A stretch of DNA of 64,000 nucleotides from Dorea sp. AF36-15AT (GCF_003477705.1 NZ_QUDV01000001.1:558001-622000), one strand, 5' to 3'; positions 45,428 through 55,001 are shown, counted from the stretch's first letter. Numbers and translations: made by a program. Notes: generated from the sequence alone by a model not told the origin.

Positions 45428-46426
45428 ATGGGAAGAAGAATTATCACAACAGAGAATCTGGAAGAAGATCAGAAAATAGAGAACCATCTCAGACCGCAGA
45501 CACTGGATGACTATGTGGGTCAGGAAAAAGCGAAAGAGATGTTGAAAATATATATATCTGCGGCAAAGGACCGAGGAGAGCCGTTAGACCATGTATTGTT
45601 TTATGGGCCGCCGGGACTTGGTAAGACAACACTTGCCGGGATTATTGCCAATGAGATGGGCGTGAATTTAAAGGTTACATCCGGTCCGGCAATTGAAAAG
45701 CCGGGAGATATGGCGGCAATATTGAACAGTCTGCAGGAGGGAGATGTACTTTTTGTGGATGAGATCCATCGCTTGAACCGTCAGGTGGAAGAGGTACTTT
45801 ACCCGGCTATGGAGGATTTTGCCATTGACATTATGATTGGTAAGGGTGCAAGTGCCAGATCGATACGTCTGGATCTTCCTAAGTTTACACTGGTCGGAGC
45901 AACCACCAGAGCGGGTATGCTGACAGCTCCGCTTCGTGACCGTTTTGGCGTGATTAATCGCCTGGAGTTTTATACGGTAGAAGAGCTGCAGACGATCATA
46001 CAGAGATCAGCAACAGTTCTGGGTGTGGAGATTGATGAACGTGGTTCTGCGGAACTTGCAAGAAGATCCAGAGGTACGCCGCGTCTTGCCAATCGTTTGC
46101 TGAAACGGGTACGTGACTTTGCACAGGTGAAGTTCGATGGCGTGATTACAGGAGACGTAGCAGATTTTGCACTGGATCTCTTAGATGTAGATAAATATGG
46201 TCTGGATCATGTCGACAGGAATCTTCTGTCTACAATGATCACAAGATTTGCCGGGGGACCAGTTGGTCTGGAGACACTTGCAGCATCTATAGGTGAAGAT
46301 GCCGGAACGATAGAGGATGTCTATGAACCGTATCTTTTGAAGAATGGATTCCTGCTCAGAACACCGAGAGGAAGGGTCGCAACAGAGCTGGCATATGGAC
46401 ATTTGGGAATTTCCCTTTCAAAATAG
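45428..46426 (+). CDS. ruvB: Holliday junction helicase subunit RuvB
   Basis: A 332-residue RuvB, the AAA+ motor that drives branch migration. Walker A is GPPGLGKTT, Walker B is VDEIHR, sensor I lies in GATTRAG, and a winged-helix domain ends the protein. The order ruvA-ruvB and the 15-nt gap suggest co-transcription. It is followed by its own non-coding gap and the zapA promoter. Confidence 0.97.
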   Translation: MGRRIITTENLEEDQKIENHLRPQTLDDYVGQEKAKEMLKIYISAAKDRGEPLDHVLFYGPPGLGKTTLAGIIANEMGVNLKVTSGPAIEKPGDMAAILNSLQEGDVLFVDEIHRLNRQVEEVLYPAMEDFAIDIMIGKGASARSIRLDLPKFTLVGATTRAGMLTAPLRDRFGVINRLEFYTVEELQTIIQRSATVLGVEIDERGSAELARRSRGTPRLANRLLKRVRDFAQVKFDGVITGDVADFALDLLDVDKYGLDHVDRNLLSTMITRFAGGPVGLETLAASIGEDAGTIEDVYEPYLLKNGFLLRTPRGRVATELAYGHLGISLSK

Positions 46427-46436
46427 TGAAAAACTG

Positions 46437-46465
46437 TTGGTTTTTATGGAACTATCGTTTATAAT
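46437..46465 (+). promoter_or_regulatory. zapA promoter
   Basis: TTGGTT (46437-46442) and TATAAT (46460-46465) are 17 bp apart, 48 nt before zapA. Confidence 0.65.
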
Positions 46466-46512
46466 ATATCTATATTGTTTATGTATGAATTTAGGAAATG
46501 TTGGAGGTTGCA

Positions 46513-46926
46513 ATGGCATCATCAAAGAATTTTACAGAAGTATTAATTGGTGGAAAGGTATTTACTCTGAGTGGATTTGAGAGTGAAGAATATCTGCAGA
46601 GAGTGTCTACATATCTGAATCATAAATTAGAAGAGTGCTCCAGCAGTGATGGCTACAGAAAGCAGAGTGCAGAGACGAGAAGTATCCTTCTTGCGCTGAA
46701 TATTGCAGATGACTATTTCAAGGCTAAGAAGCAGGGCGGTACATTAGAAAGTGATATCGAAGCAAAAGATAAAGAGATGTATGATCTCAAGCATGAGTTG
46801 ATTTCAGTACAGATTAAGCTGGAGAACGCGGACAAAGCACTGGACAAGCTGAAAGAAGAGAATAAAGCATTGCAGATGAAGATTGTACAGTTAGAAACTG
46901 AGATGAAGAATAAAAAGAGTAAATAG
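46513..46926 (+). CDS. zapA: Cell division protein ZapA
   Basis: A 137-residue ZapA, which bundles FtsZ filaments. The N-terminal globular part has VLIGGKVFTLSGFESEEYLQRV, and a long coiled coil of about 65 residues follows. I chose the ATG at 46513, 5 nt after GGAGG, over the one at 46498. A 22-bp dyad follows the stop. Confidence 0.87.
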   Translation: MASSKNFTEVLIGGKVFTLSGFESEEYLQRVSTYLNHKLEECSSSDGYRKQSAETRSILLALNIADDYFKAKKQGGTLESDIEAKDKEMYDLKHELISVQIKLENADKALDKLKEENKALQMKIVQLETEMKNKKSK

Positions 46927-46946
46927 GCTGTCATATGACAGCCTAT
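46924..46946 (+). terminator. Palindrome after zapA
   Basis: TAGGCTGTCATATGACAGCCTA (46924-46945) is a perfect 22-bp dyad that includes the zapA stop. Without a U-tract it may be a weak terminator. Confidence 0.45.
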
Positions 46947-47011
46947 CTGCTTTATATGATCGTTTATATAAACAGAATTCGGAATGAATGGATATTTTCA
47001 AAGGAGTTTAG

Positions 47012-49156
47012 ATGGAACGAATGCCAGAAATTCTTGCACCGGCAGGTGATTTTGCTACACTGAAAGCAGCTGTATCAGCCGGAGCAGATGCAATATATCT
47101 TGGCGGGGAGCAATTTGGAGCTCGCGCCTTTGCAAAAAATTTTACAGAAGAAGAACTGTGCTCAGCAATTGATTATGCACATCTGCATGGCAGAAAGATA
47201 TATTTGACAGTTAATACGCTGGTCAAGGAACGTGAATTTGATCAGTTATATGGATATCTTCTCCCATACTATAAGCAGGGGCTGGATGCAGTAATTGTAC
47301 AGGATATGGGTGTGATGGAATATATTCGTCGCCAGTTTCCTGAGATGGATATCCATGCCAGTACGCAGATGACGGTTACGAATGCAATTTCAGCAGAATG
47401 GCTGGAGAAGCAGGGCGTGGTACGAGTGGTTCCGGCAAGAGAGCTTTCGCTTCCGGAGATTAAGGAAATACGTGACAGGACCAATCTTGAGATTGAGTGT
47501 TTTGTACATGGAGCTCTTTGTTATTGCTATTCCGGACAGTGTCTGCTCAGCAGTCTGATTGGGGGACGAAGCGGTAATCGCGGACAGTGTGCGCAGCCAT
47601 GCAGACTGCCTTATCGGGTGAATGGAAAGAAGCCGTCGGATATTATGAGTCTGAAAGATTTGTGTACGATTGAGTATATTCCTGATCTGATTGAACATGG
47701 AATTGATTCCTTTAAGATTGAAGGACGGATGAAGCAGCCTGCTTATGTAGCAACAGTGACTGATGCATATCGCAGATACCGGGATTACTATCTGGAAAAA
47801 GGAAGAGAAAATTATCGCGTTAAGAAAGATGATCTAAACCGGCTTATGCAGGCTTATCAGAGAAGAGGATATTGTAACGGTTATTACTATGTTCATAATG
47901 GAAAGAATATGATATCTCTGGAGCGCCCAAAAGCGGAAATGCAGTCAGAGGATACACCCAATATGGTCTGTCAGGAAAAAATTACAGGTGTGTTAAGGGC
48001 TGTATGTGGAAAACCGGCAGAATTTTCAGTAAGTAGTGGTGAGACAGAAGTATGTGTGGAAGGTGCAGATGTACAGCGTGCTGAAAAAGTTCCGATGAGC
48101 AGGGATCGTCTGGAGAAGCAGATGAAGAAGACCGGCAATACGCCATTTGTGTTTGAGCAGCTGGATATTCAGATGGATGAGGATATCTTTCTCCCGGTGC
48201 AGGCATTGAATGAACTTCGCCGTCAGGCGTTGGGGATGCTGGAAGCAAAACTTCTGGAATCAGGAAAAAGAGAAGAACCGGAGCGGTTAGCCATTTGCCC
48301 AGACACAGAAAATACAGCAGATACGAATAAGGAAAAGGCATCGGAGCTTACTGTGTCGGTTGAGACTATCGAACAGTTTGAAACAGCAGCTGGATTTACA
48401 GGAATTGCACGTATTTATGTTGAAGATACCCTTTGGGATGGGCAGAATGCAGACCGAATGAAACAGATCATTCGAATTGCACGAGAGAATGGAACAGATG
48501 TATATTTCGCTATGGCACGGATTTACAGAGAAGAGTCAAAGTTATATTATAATAAGCACCTGGAAGAATTGATGGAGACCTTTGATGGCGTACTGGTACG
48601 GAATCTGGAGAGCCTGCTTCTTATACGTAAAAAGAGTGCGGATTATCCGGTGGTTACGGATAGCAGTATATATCTGTGGAATCATAGGGCTAAGAATTTC
48701 TTGCGGCAGTTTAATCTTAAGGCAGGGACTGCACCTGTAGAACTAAACAGCTGGGAATTAGAGGAACTGGGCATACAGGAGATGGAACTTGTAGTATATG
48801 GATATCTCCCGGTTATGGTATCGGCGGGATGTGTGCGTAAGAATACATCCGGTTGTACAGGAAAACCAGGGGAACTTATCCTGACAGATAGACAGAAGAA
48901 GAATATGACAGTAAAAAATGTCTGCAGATACTGCTATAATGTAATGTATAATACATCTCCATTATTGCTGGCAGATCAGCAGATGAAGATTATGCGTCTC
49001 CATCCGCGTGCACTGCGCCTGGCGTTTACGACAGAAAATGGAGAGGATATGCAGAAGATACTTTGCATGTTCAGAAATATCTATGTAGAGAATACAGAAT
49101 GTCCGATCCCAAAGATGGATTATACAAGAGGACATTTTAAACGAGGAGTAAAGTAG
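47012..49156 (+). CDS. U32-family peptidase
   Basis: A 714-residue U32 protein: an N-terminal TIM-barrel-like domain with APAGDFATLKAAVSAGADAIYLGG and CFVHGALCYCYSGQCL, then a DUF3656 domain. Several cysteines (RGQCAQPC, GCVRKNTSGC, NVCRYC) may hold an Fe-S cluster. Homologues include collagenase-like proteins and the RNA hydroxylase family RlhA/TrhP, so a tRNA or rRNA modification role is also possible. The ATG follows AAGGAGT. It is 7 nt before the SEDS gene. Confidence 0.85.
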   Translation: MERMPEILAPAGDFATLKAAVSAGADAIYLGGEQFGARAFAKNFTEEELCSAIDYAHLHGRKIYLTVNTLVKEREFDQLYGYLLPYYKQGLDAVIVQDMGVMEYIRRQFPEMDIHASTQMTVTNAISAEWLEKQGVVRVVPARELSLPEIKEIRDRTNLEIECFVHGALCYCYSGQCLLSSLIGGRSGNRGQCAQPCRLPYRVNGKKPSDIMSLKDLCTIEYIPDLIEHGIDSFKIEGRMKQPAYVATVTDAYRRYRDYYLEKGRENYRVKKDDLNRLMQAYQRRGYCNGYYYVHNGKNMISLERPKAEMQSEDTPNMVCQEKITGVLRAVCGKPAEFSVSSGETEVCVEGADVQRAEKVPMSRDRLEKQMKKTGNTPFVFEQLDIQMDEDIFLPVQALNELRRQALGMLEAKLLESGKREEPERLAICPDTENTADTNKEKASELTVSVETIEQFETAAGFTGIARIYVEDTLWDGQNADRMKQIIRIARENGTDVYFAMARIYREESKLYYNKHLEELMETFDGVLVRNLESLLLIRKKSADYPVVTDSSIYLWNHRAKNFLRQFNLKAGTAPVELNSWELEELGIQEMELVVYGYLPVMVSAGCVRKNTSGCTGKPGELILTDRQKKNMTVKNVCRYCYNVMYNTSPLLLADQQMKIMRLHPRALRLAFTTENGEDMQKILCMFRNIYVENTECPIPKMDYTRGHFKRGVK

Positions 49157-49163
49157 GTGGAAA

Positions 49164-50648
49164 ATGGTTAATATCATAGTTGAGCTTTCAAAATATCTGA
49201 TCATCACGATCATTATCATGTATACCTATTTGTGTTTCCGTATCTTCGGATATCAGGATGCCGAGAAAAAGCAGCGTATGCTGAAGCGGCAGAATACATT
49301 AATGTTTATGCTTCAGCTTATTGCCTTTATGGTATTATATCTGGAAATGGATGACATTAAGATACTGGGACTGTATCTTGCACAGATGGCACTTTTTCTG
49401 GCAACAATCCTGTTGTATACGCACATTTACCCGAGAGTATCAAGACTTGTGGTAAATAATATGTGTATGCTGCTGTGTATTGGTCTGATCATGCAGACCA
49501 GACTGTCTTACAGTAAGGCGATGAAACAGTTTGTGATCGCTGCCTGTGCGATAGCATTGAGTCTAGTGATTCCGATTATTATCCGCAAGTGTAAATTTTT
49601 GTCAGAGTGGAGAAGAATCTATGCGATCATAGGTTTGATTTCGCTTGGAGTGGTAGTAGTCATCGGTCAGGTATCCTACGGCGCCATGCTTGGGTTTACG
49701 ATCGCGGGAATTAATATCCAGCCATCAGAGCTGGTGAAGATTGTATTTGTATTTTATGTGGCGGCGAGTCTGAAAGTATCCAGGGAATTTAAAGATATTG
49801 TGGTTACGACAGCCATTGCCGCGTTCCATGTGCTGATACTGGTAGTCTCTAAAGACCTTGGAGCTGCACTTATTATTTTTGTAGTATATCTGGTCATGCT
49901 GTACGTGGCGACCAGACAGCCGTTATATATACTGGCCGGGCTTGGAGCCGGAAGTGTGGCATCGGTAGTAGCATATTATTTGTTTGGTCATGTACGTACA
50001 AGAGTTATCGCATGGAAGGATCCATTTGCAGTATATGACAGTGGCGGTTATCAGTTGGCACAGTCTTTATTTGCGATAGGAACCGGCGGCTGGCTCGGAA
50101 TGGGACTTTGTCAGGGACAGCCGGATAAGATTCCGGTAGCGGCTGAAGATTTTATTTTTTCGGCAATTGCGGAAGAACTTGGAATCGTATTTGCCATGTG
50201 TCTGATTTTAATCTGCCTGAGCTGCTATATTATGTTTCTTAATATAGCCATGCAGCTTCGCAATCAATTCTATAAGCTGGTTGCATTGGGACTGGGAACC
50301 TGTTATATTTTCCAGGTATTCCTGACAATTGGCGGAGTGACCAAGTTTATTCCATCTACAGGAGTTACGCTGCCACTGGTTAGCTATGGAGGAAGTTCCC
50401 TTTTAAGTACTTTAATTATGTTTGCAATTATTCAGGGGCTCTATATCCTGAGAGAAGATGAGGAAGAGATCATTGAAAGAAAGAAGAAAGAACAGCAAAT
50501 ACGACAGTTACGAGCTGAAAGAAGCAGAAAACAGAGAACGCAGGAAGCGAGAAAGAGAGCAGTTAAGCCGGAAAGAGCGCCGGAGCGCCAAAAAAGAAGA
50601 CAAGCACCTGGAAAAGAAAAAGCGCGCCCGCAACAAAGAGTTCGCTAG
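49164..50648 (+). CDS. FtsW/RodA/SpoVE (SEDS) peptidoglycan polymerase
   Basis: A 494-residue SEDS glycosyltransferase with about ten membrane helices to residue 435. Family motifs are VSKDLGAALI (catalytic Asp), GGYQLAQSLFAIGTGG and PSTGVTLPLVSYGGSSL. A 65-residue, very basic tail follows. The last 191 nt are shared with the next gene in another frame. With the downstream class-B PBP it forms the elongation- or division-type polymerase pair. Confidence 0.9.
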   Translation: MVNIIVELSKYLIITIIIMYTYLCFRIFGYQDAEKKQRMLKRQNTLMFMLQLIAFMVLYLEMDDIKILGLYLAQMALFLATILLYTHIYPRVSRLVVNNMCMLLCIGLIMQTRLSYSKAMKQFVIAACAIALSLVIPIIIRKCKFLSEWRRIYAIIGLISLGVVVVIGQVSYGAMLGFTIAGINIQPSELVKIVFVFYVAASLKVSREFKDIVVTTAIAAFHVLILVVSKDLGAALIIFVVYLVMLYVATRQPLYILAGLGAGSVASVVAYYLFGHVRTRVIAWKDPFAVYDSGGYQLAQSLFAIGTGGWLGMGLCQGQPDKIPVAAEDFIFSAIAEELGIVFAMCLILICLSCYIMFLNIAMQLRNQFYKLVALGLGTCYIFQVFLTIGGVTKFIPSTGVTLPLVSYGGSSLLSTLIMFAIIQGLYILREDEEEIIERKKKEQQIRQLRAERSRKQRTQEARKRAVKPERAPERQKRRQAPGKEKARPQQRVR

Positions 50649-52023
50649 AGTTACGTATGTATTTGTTGCGCTGTTTCTGGTTATGATGGGATATATCGGA
50701 TATTTTACAGTGGTCAAGAGCAAAGACATTATCAGCAGTCCATATAATCCGCGTCTGGATTCCATGGCAGACCGTGTGGTACGAGGTAAGATCCTGGACA
50801 AAAGTGGTAATGTATTGGCTGAGACAGATACAGCTGATGATGGCAGTGAGTATCGATACTATCCATACGGTGAAATATTTGCTCATGTGGTAGGTTATTC
50901 TTCCCAGGGTAAATCCGGTCTGGAATCTACACAGAACTTCAATCTGCTGACATCAGATGCATTTATTCTGGAAAAACTGGTAAAGGAATTTCAGGATCAG
51001 AAAAATATCGGTGATAATGTGGTGACTACTCTGGATGTAGATCTTCAGAGCGCTGCATATAATGCACTTGGCGATAACAAGGGTGCGGTAGTGATCATGG
51101 AGCCAAGTACTGGAAAGGTGCTCGCTATGGTATCAAAGCCGTCCTTTGATCCGAATTCGGTTGCGGCAAATTGGGATGCGTTGAATTCCGATGAGAACAG
51201 CGTTTTGCTTAACCGCGCAACACAAGGGCTGTATGCACCGGGATCTACATTTAAAATTGTAACTACACTGGAATATATGCGTGAGCATCCGGAAGATTAT
51301 AATTCCTATAGTTATAACTGTACCGGATCGATCACTTATGGGGATACAACGATTCCGTGTGCGAATCATGCAGTGCATGGGGCAGAGGATCTCGCATCTT
51401 CCTTTGCAAATTCCTGCAACTCTTCATTCTGTAATATCGGTATGAGTCTGGATGTAAAAAAATATCAGGAGACTGCCGAGAATCTGCTGATCGGCTCAAA
51501 GCTTCCGGGTGATTTTGCAACTGGCAAGAGTGAATTTCAACTGACAGAAAATGATTCTACGGCAGAGAAAATGATGACTGCGATGGGACAGGGCAAAACA
51601 CAGGTGAGTCCTTATCAGATGGCACTGATTACATCAGCAATTGCTAATGGCGGAACTCTGATGCGTCCATATCTGGTAGATTCAGTGACAAATTATACAG
51701 GAACGATTATTTCTGAGACGACACCGGAAAAATATAAAGATCTGATGACATCTGCGGAGGCTTCACAGCTTAAAACATATATGGAAGGTGTAGTCAGCTA
51801 CGGAACAGGTTCCGTGCTGAGTGGTCAGTCTTATAGTGTGGCAGGAAAGACAGGTACGGCAGAATATAGTATGGATTCTTCCAGCCAGAATCATTCCTGG
51901 TTTGTAGGATTCAGTAATGTAGATAATCCGGAACTTGTAGTCAGTGTAATCGTAGAACAGTCAGACGGTAATACAAAGGCGGTTAATGTAGCCAAATCAA
52001 TATTTGACAGTTATTACTATTAA
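50458..52023 (+). CDS. Class B penicillin-binding protein (transpeptidase)
   Basis: A 521-residue class-B PBP. A very basic 64-residue N-terminus, one membrane helix (about 65-86), a short dimerisation part and the transpeptidase domain are visible. The catalytic motifs are S263-TFK266, S319-CN321 and K464-TG. The ATG at 50458 lies inside the SEDS gene; no later start keeps the membrane helix. It crosslinks peptidoglycan made by its partner. Confidence 0.9.
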   Translation: MRKRSLKERRKNSKYDSYELKEAENRERRKREREQLSRKERRSAKKEDKHLEKKKRARNKEFARVTYVFVALFLVMMGYIGYFTVVKSKDIISSPYNPRLDSMADRVVRGKILDKSGNVLAETDTADDGSEYRYYPYGEIFAHVVGYSSQGKSGLESTQNFNLLTSDAFILEKLVKEFQDQKNIGDNVVTTLDVDLQSAAYNALGDNKGAVVIMEPSTGKVLAMVSKPSFDPNSVAANWDALNSDENSVLLNRATQGLYAPGSTFKIVTTLEYMREHPEDYNSYSYNCTGSITYGDTTIPCANHAVHGAEDLASSFANSCNSSFCNIGMSLDVKKYQETAENLLIGSKLPGDFATGKSEFQLTENDSTAEKMMTAMGQGKTQVSPYQMALITSAIANGGTLMRPYLVDSVTNYTGTIISETTPEKYKDLMTSAEASQLKTYMEGVVSYGTGSVLSGQSYSVAGKTGTAEYSMDSSSQNHSWFVGFSNVDNPELVVSVIVEQSDGNTKAVNVAKSIFDSYYY

Positions 52024-52035
52024 AGAGGTGTGCCG

Positions 52036-52359
52036 GTGAAATATTATAGCAATCTGTATGTTTCAGAAGGACTTGAAAAAAAGAAAGATAAAGTGATCGC
52101 CAGATTGGAACGAAGAAAGATCCAGCCGGATCTGCATGTGATCCTGTTACCGGAATGCGACCATAATCAGTTGGAGATTGTAAATGCAATGTATCTGCTG
52201 CAGCCTGGTTATCCGAGAGAAGGCCGGATGGTAGTGGGGATCGCAAAAGGGTTTGAGGAAGCGGTAGAACTGGTAGAGGAGATCAGCCGGGAAGTGTATG
52301 ATGCGACCGGAGATCTGGAGCTTAGAGACTATATTCAGGCAAAGGAACAGGAAGATTGA
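52036..52359 (+). CDS. Hypothetical protein, 107 residues
   Basis: Not recognised. It begins MKYYSNLYVSEGLEKKKDKV and contains VILLPECDHNQLEIVNAMYL and GYPREGRMVVGIAKGFEEAV. No signal peptide or membrane helix is seen, so it is probably cytoplasmic with an alpha/beta fold. The GTG at 52036 follows AAAGAGG; a GTG at 52030 is also open. It lies in one run with the PBP gene and the DUF2953 gene. Confidence 0.75.
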   Translation: MKYYSNLYVSEGLEKKKDKVIARLERRKIQPDLHVILLPECDHNQLEIVNAMYLLQPGYPREGRMVVGIAKGFEEAVELVEEISREVYDATGDLELRDYIQAKEQED

Positions 52360-52360
52360 C

Positions 52361-53320
52361 ATGCTACATATTCTTTTTCTGATATTAAAAATAATAGGGA
52401 TTATATTGGCAGTGATATTGGGACTGATTCTTTTGGTAATCTGTATTGTCCTCTTTGTGCCAATTTGCTATAAAGCTGATCTGCATGGGAGCGGAAATGC
52501 AAGAGAACTGACGGTACATGCAAAAGTAAGCTGGCTGTTTGGATTGATAAAGGCAGTATTTGCTCTGGAAAATGGCAAAACAGATTTATCAGTACGAATT
52601 GCCTGGAAAAAGTTTGGGGATAGCGATCCGGTTGAGGATAAAGCCGAGGATAGGGTTGAAGAAAAGCCAAAGCCGGAAAAGAAAGCAGTAATGCAGGAGA
52701 AACAGGCCATACAGAAGGAGGAGCAGCAGGATGAAACGCCGAATCGAATTACAGATAAAGCGGTTGAAGATGAGACTGAAAAGATTGAAAAGACTGAACA
52801 GTCTGCAAAGATTTATCCGGAGAGCACTGAAAAGAAACAGCGCAAGAAGAAAGAGCGAAAAGAAGATTCGGATTCAGCTTCAAAGATTGAACAGATTACG
52901 GAAAAGATAAAATGTACATACCACAAATTCTGTGATAAAATAAATCAAATCACAGAAAAAAAAGATAAGATCAGTGATTTTCTTGCGGATGAGACGCATA
53001 AGAATGCTTTTCTTAAATTAAAAAACGAAGCGTTTCATCTACTTAAAATACTTAAGCCAAAGAAGATACAGGGGGAGATTACATTTGGATTTGAAGATCC
53101 GTCACTGACTGGCAGGATTCTGGCATGGATCAGTATGATTTATCCATGGATTGGTGAACACACAGATATTACGCCGGATTTTGAACATCGTACGTTAAGT
53201 GGTGATTTGAGTATACGTGGCAGACTGTATGTGATAACGTTGGTGGTGACAGCCATTCGTCTGATCTTGAGTAAAGCGGTACGCAGATCATTTAAAGATA
53301 TCAGAAATTTTAAATTATAA
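52361..53320 (+). CDS. DUF2953 domain-containing membrane protein
   Basis: A 319-residue protein. One or two N-terminal membrane segments (LILKIIGIILAVILGLILLV) are followed by a beta-rich region, a long charged Lys/Glu-rich coil (about 110-215) and the C-terminal DUF2953 part with GEITFGFEDPSLTGRILAW. Such proteins often lie next to ytfJ in spore formers, as here. The ATG at 52361 starts one base after the preceding stop. The function is unknown. Confidence 0.8.
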   Translation: MLHILFLILKIIGIILAVILGLILLVICIVLFVPICYKADLHGSGNARELTVHAKVSWLFGLIKAVFALENGKTDLSVRIAWKKFGDSDPVEDKAEDRVEEKPKPEKKAVMQEKQAIQKEEQQDETPNRITDKAVEDETEKIEKTEQSAKIYPESTEKKQRKKKERKEDSDSASKIEQITEKIKCTYHKFCDKINQITEKKDKISDFLADETHKNAFLKLKNEAFHLLKILKPKKIQGEITFGFEDPSLTGRILAWISMIYPWIGEHTDITPDFEHRTLSGDLSIRGRLYVITLVVTAIRLILSKAVRRSFKDIRNFKL

Positions 53321-53338
53321 AGCAGGAGGTTTGCAGTT

Positions 53339-53728
53339 ATGGGAGAGAATAACAAGCTGAAAGGGACAGTAGAAGAGCTGTTTCGCGGAATGGATGGAGT
53401 GATTTCTTCCAAGACCGTTGTAGGAGATGCGATTCATATTGGAGATACGATCATACTTCCGTTAATTGACGTGTCATTTGGTATGGGAGCGGGCTCATTC
53501 AGTGGTGAAAAGAAAGAAAAAGGTGGTGGAGGTCTCGGTGGTAAGATGACTCCATGTGCGGTTCTGGTAATCCAGAATGGTAATACCAAACTTGTTAATA
53601 TCAAGAATCAGGATACGATCACTAAGATTCTTGATATGGTTCCAGATGTGGTTGATCGTTTTGCATCACGTGGTGAAACGAAAATGACTGAAGAAGATGT
53701 GGTAGACATTCTTAATGAATCAGAATAA
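53339..53728 (+). CDS. ytfJ: Sporulation protein YtfJ (GerW family)
   Basis: A 129-residue GerW/YtfJ protein. It has VVGDAIHIGDTIILPLIDVSFGMGAG and a GGGGLGGKMTPCAVLVI segment typical of the family. In Bacillus subtilis GerW is made in the forespore and is needed for germination. It starts after AGCAGGAGG, 18 nt after the DUF2953 gene, the usual pair in spore formers. Confidence 0.9.
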   Translation: MGENNKLKGTVEELFRGMDGVISSKTVVGDAIHIGDTIILPLIDVSFGMGAGSFSGEKKEKGGGGLGGKMTPCAVLVIQNGNTKLVNIKNQDTITKILDMVPDVVDRFASRGETKMTEEDVVDILNESE

Positions 53729-53774
53729 AATCAGGATAATACGTAACCATGCAGGTATTGCCGCATATAATATC

Positions 53775-53971
53775 ATGATGTTGGGGTCAAAAGCCCCAAC
53801 TATGATGCCTGCGGATTGTTCCGTGCTATGCACTCCCACAATCCTCCCAATTATTCGCATATCGTGGGATTAACATCCCACTTTTAGGCTCATATTGGGG
53901 CGGGTCCCAAGGTCTTTCATCCACTTATGAGCGAGCTCATGTGGATTTAGACCTTTTGACCCTGGCATCAT
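53775..53971. repeat. MITE-like element with inverted ends and many hairpins
   Basis: The ends are inverted repeats: ATGATG-TTG-GGGTCAAAAG at 53775-53793 and CTTTTGACCC-TGG-CATCAT at 53953-53971. Inside are hairpins GTTGGGG/CCCCAAC (53780-53800), GTGGGAT/ATCCCAC (about 53864-53881) and ATGAGC-GA-GCTCAT (about 53926-53940). TATC flanks both ends (53771-53774 and 53971-53974), a possible target duplication. No protein-coding capacity is seen. A reduced, inverted relative is at 1891-1952. Confidence 0.7.
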
Positions 53972-53997
53972 ATCATAAGGTTATATGCGGAGGCAGT

Positions 53998-54138
53998 ATG
54001 AGAAGAGTAACAGGATTTATATTATTTTGGATGGCAATGGGCATGATCGTTAACATGTTATTACCGAATCTTTTTGTCCAGATCTTGTGCATCTGCCTGT
54101 GTATTCTGATCGGGTATGAATTGTATCGTTGTGACTAA
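53998..54138 (+). CDS. Small membrane protein, 46 residues
   Basis: An ATG after a GCGGAGGC site opens a 46-codon frame: MRRVTGFILFWMAMGMIVNM, then a second hydrophobic stretch and YELYRCD. Two membrane helices are predicted by eye. It lies between the repeat element and rpmB and looks like a genuine small membrane protein, but no family is recognised. Confidence 0.6.
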   Translation: MRRVTGFILFWMAMGMIVNMLLPNLFVQILCICLCILIGYELYRCD

Positions 54139-54182
54139 AAGAAAACGTTAAAATAAAATGATAAGAAATTCATAAATAATAC

Positions 54183-54211
54183 TTGCATTTGCTTTATTCT
54201 TCTGATACAAT
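54183..54211 (+). promoter_or_regulatory. rpmB promoter
   Basis: TTGCAT (54183-54188) and TACAAT (54206-54211) are 17 bp apart, with TG at 54203-54204 (extended -10). Confidence 0.7.
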
Positions 54212-54267
54212 AACTATTGTTGTGAGTCTGTATAGCAGACTATATCGGAGCGTTAGGAGGTGCAGTC

Positions 54268-54456
54268 ATGGCTAAATGTGCTATTTGTGATAAGGGTGCT
54301 CACTTTGGAAATCATGTAAGTCACTCACATAGAAAAACACCAAAAATGTGGAAATCAAATGTAAAGTCAGTTCGTGTAAAGACTGAGAGTGGAGCTACAG
54401 AAAGAATGTATGTATGTACTTCTTGCTTAAGATCCGGAAAAGTTGAGCGTGCATAA
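54268..54456 (+). CDS. rpmB: 50S ribosomal protein L28
   Basis: A 62-residue L28 with MAKCAICDKGAHFGNHVSHS and CTSCLRSGKV; the CXXC pairs suggest the zinc-binding form. The ATG follows TTAGGAGG. It is monocistronic, with a terminator after it, and starts the rpmB-asp23-DAK2-recG order. Confidence 0.97.
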   Translation: MAKCAICDKGAHFGNHVSHSHRKTPKMWKSNVKSVRVKTESGATERMYVCTSCLRSGKVERA

Positions 54457-54470
54457 TAATGGTAACACTA

Positions 54471-54502
54471 AAACCTGGATTCAGAAGAATCCGGGTTTTT
54501 TT
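54471..54502 (+). terminator. rpmB terminator
   Basis: A 12-bp stem with one G-U pair (AAACCTGGATTC / GAATCCGGGTTT) has an AGAA loop and a T-tract. Confidence 0.9.
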
Positions 54503-54531
54503 GTGTCACGACTAGCCGTCGAAAAATTTTG

Positions 54532-54560
54532 TTGTAAATAAAAAAGAAACAGAGTATAAT
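54532..54560 (+). promoter_or_regulatory. Promoter of the asp23-DAK2-recG operon
   Basis: TTGTAA (54532-54537) and TATAAT (54555-54560) are 17 bp apart. Confidence 0.75.
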
Positions 54561-54626
54561 ACATTTGTTAAATTATGTTTTGTAACATGAAAGACAACAT
54601 TCATATAAGAATTGGAGGATATAACT

Positions 54627-54986
54627 ATGAAGGGAAGTATGAGTACGGATCTCGGAACAATTACAGTCAGCTCTGATGTTATTGCCAAATATGCAGGTAC
54701 TGTAGCTGTAGAATGCTTCGGCATTGTCGGAATGGCGGCTGTTAATATGAAAGATGGAATCTACCGTCTTCTCAAGAAGGAGAATCTTACGCATGGTATT
54801 CAGGTTACTATTTCAGAAGATAATCGCATTAAGATTGATTTTCATGTAATCGTAGCTTTCGGTGTAAGTATTTCTGCTGTTACAGAGAATTTGATCAGCA
54901 ATGTTAAGTATAAAGTGGAAGAATTTACCAGAATGCCGGTCGATAAGATTAATATTTACATCGAAGGCGTCAGAGTGATTGATTAA
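54627..54986 (+). CDS. Asp23/Gls24 family envelope stress protein
   Basis: A 119-residue Asp23/Gls24 (YloU-like) protein: GTITVSSDVIAKYAGTVAVECFGIVGM and VIVAFGVSISAVTENL. Members line the membrane in Staphylococcus and are linked to envelope stress. The ATG at 54627 follows GGAGG. It is 15 nt before the DAK2 gene, the same pairing as yloU-yloV. Confidence 0.92.
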   Translation: MKGSMSTDLGTITVSSDVIAKYAGTVAVECFGIVGMAAVNMKDGIYRLLKKENLTHGIQVTISEDNRIKIDFHVIVAFGVSISAVTENLISNVKYKVEEFTRMPVDKINIYIEGVRVID

Positions 54987-55001
54987 GGAGGAACTTCGAA
55001 A

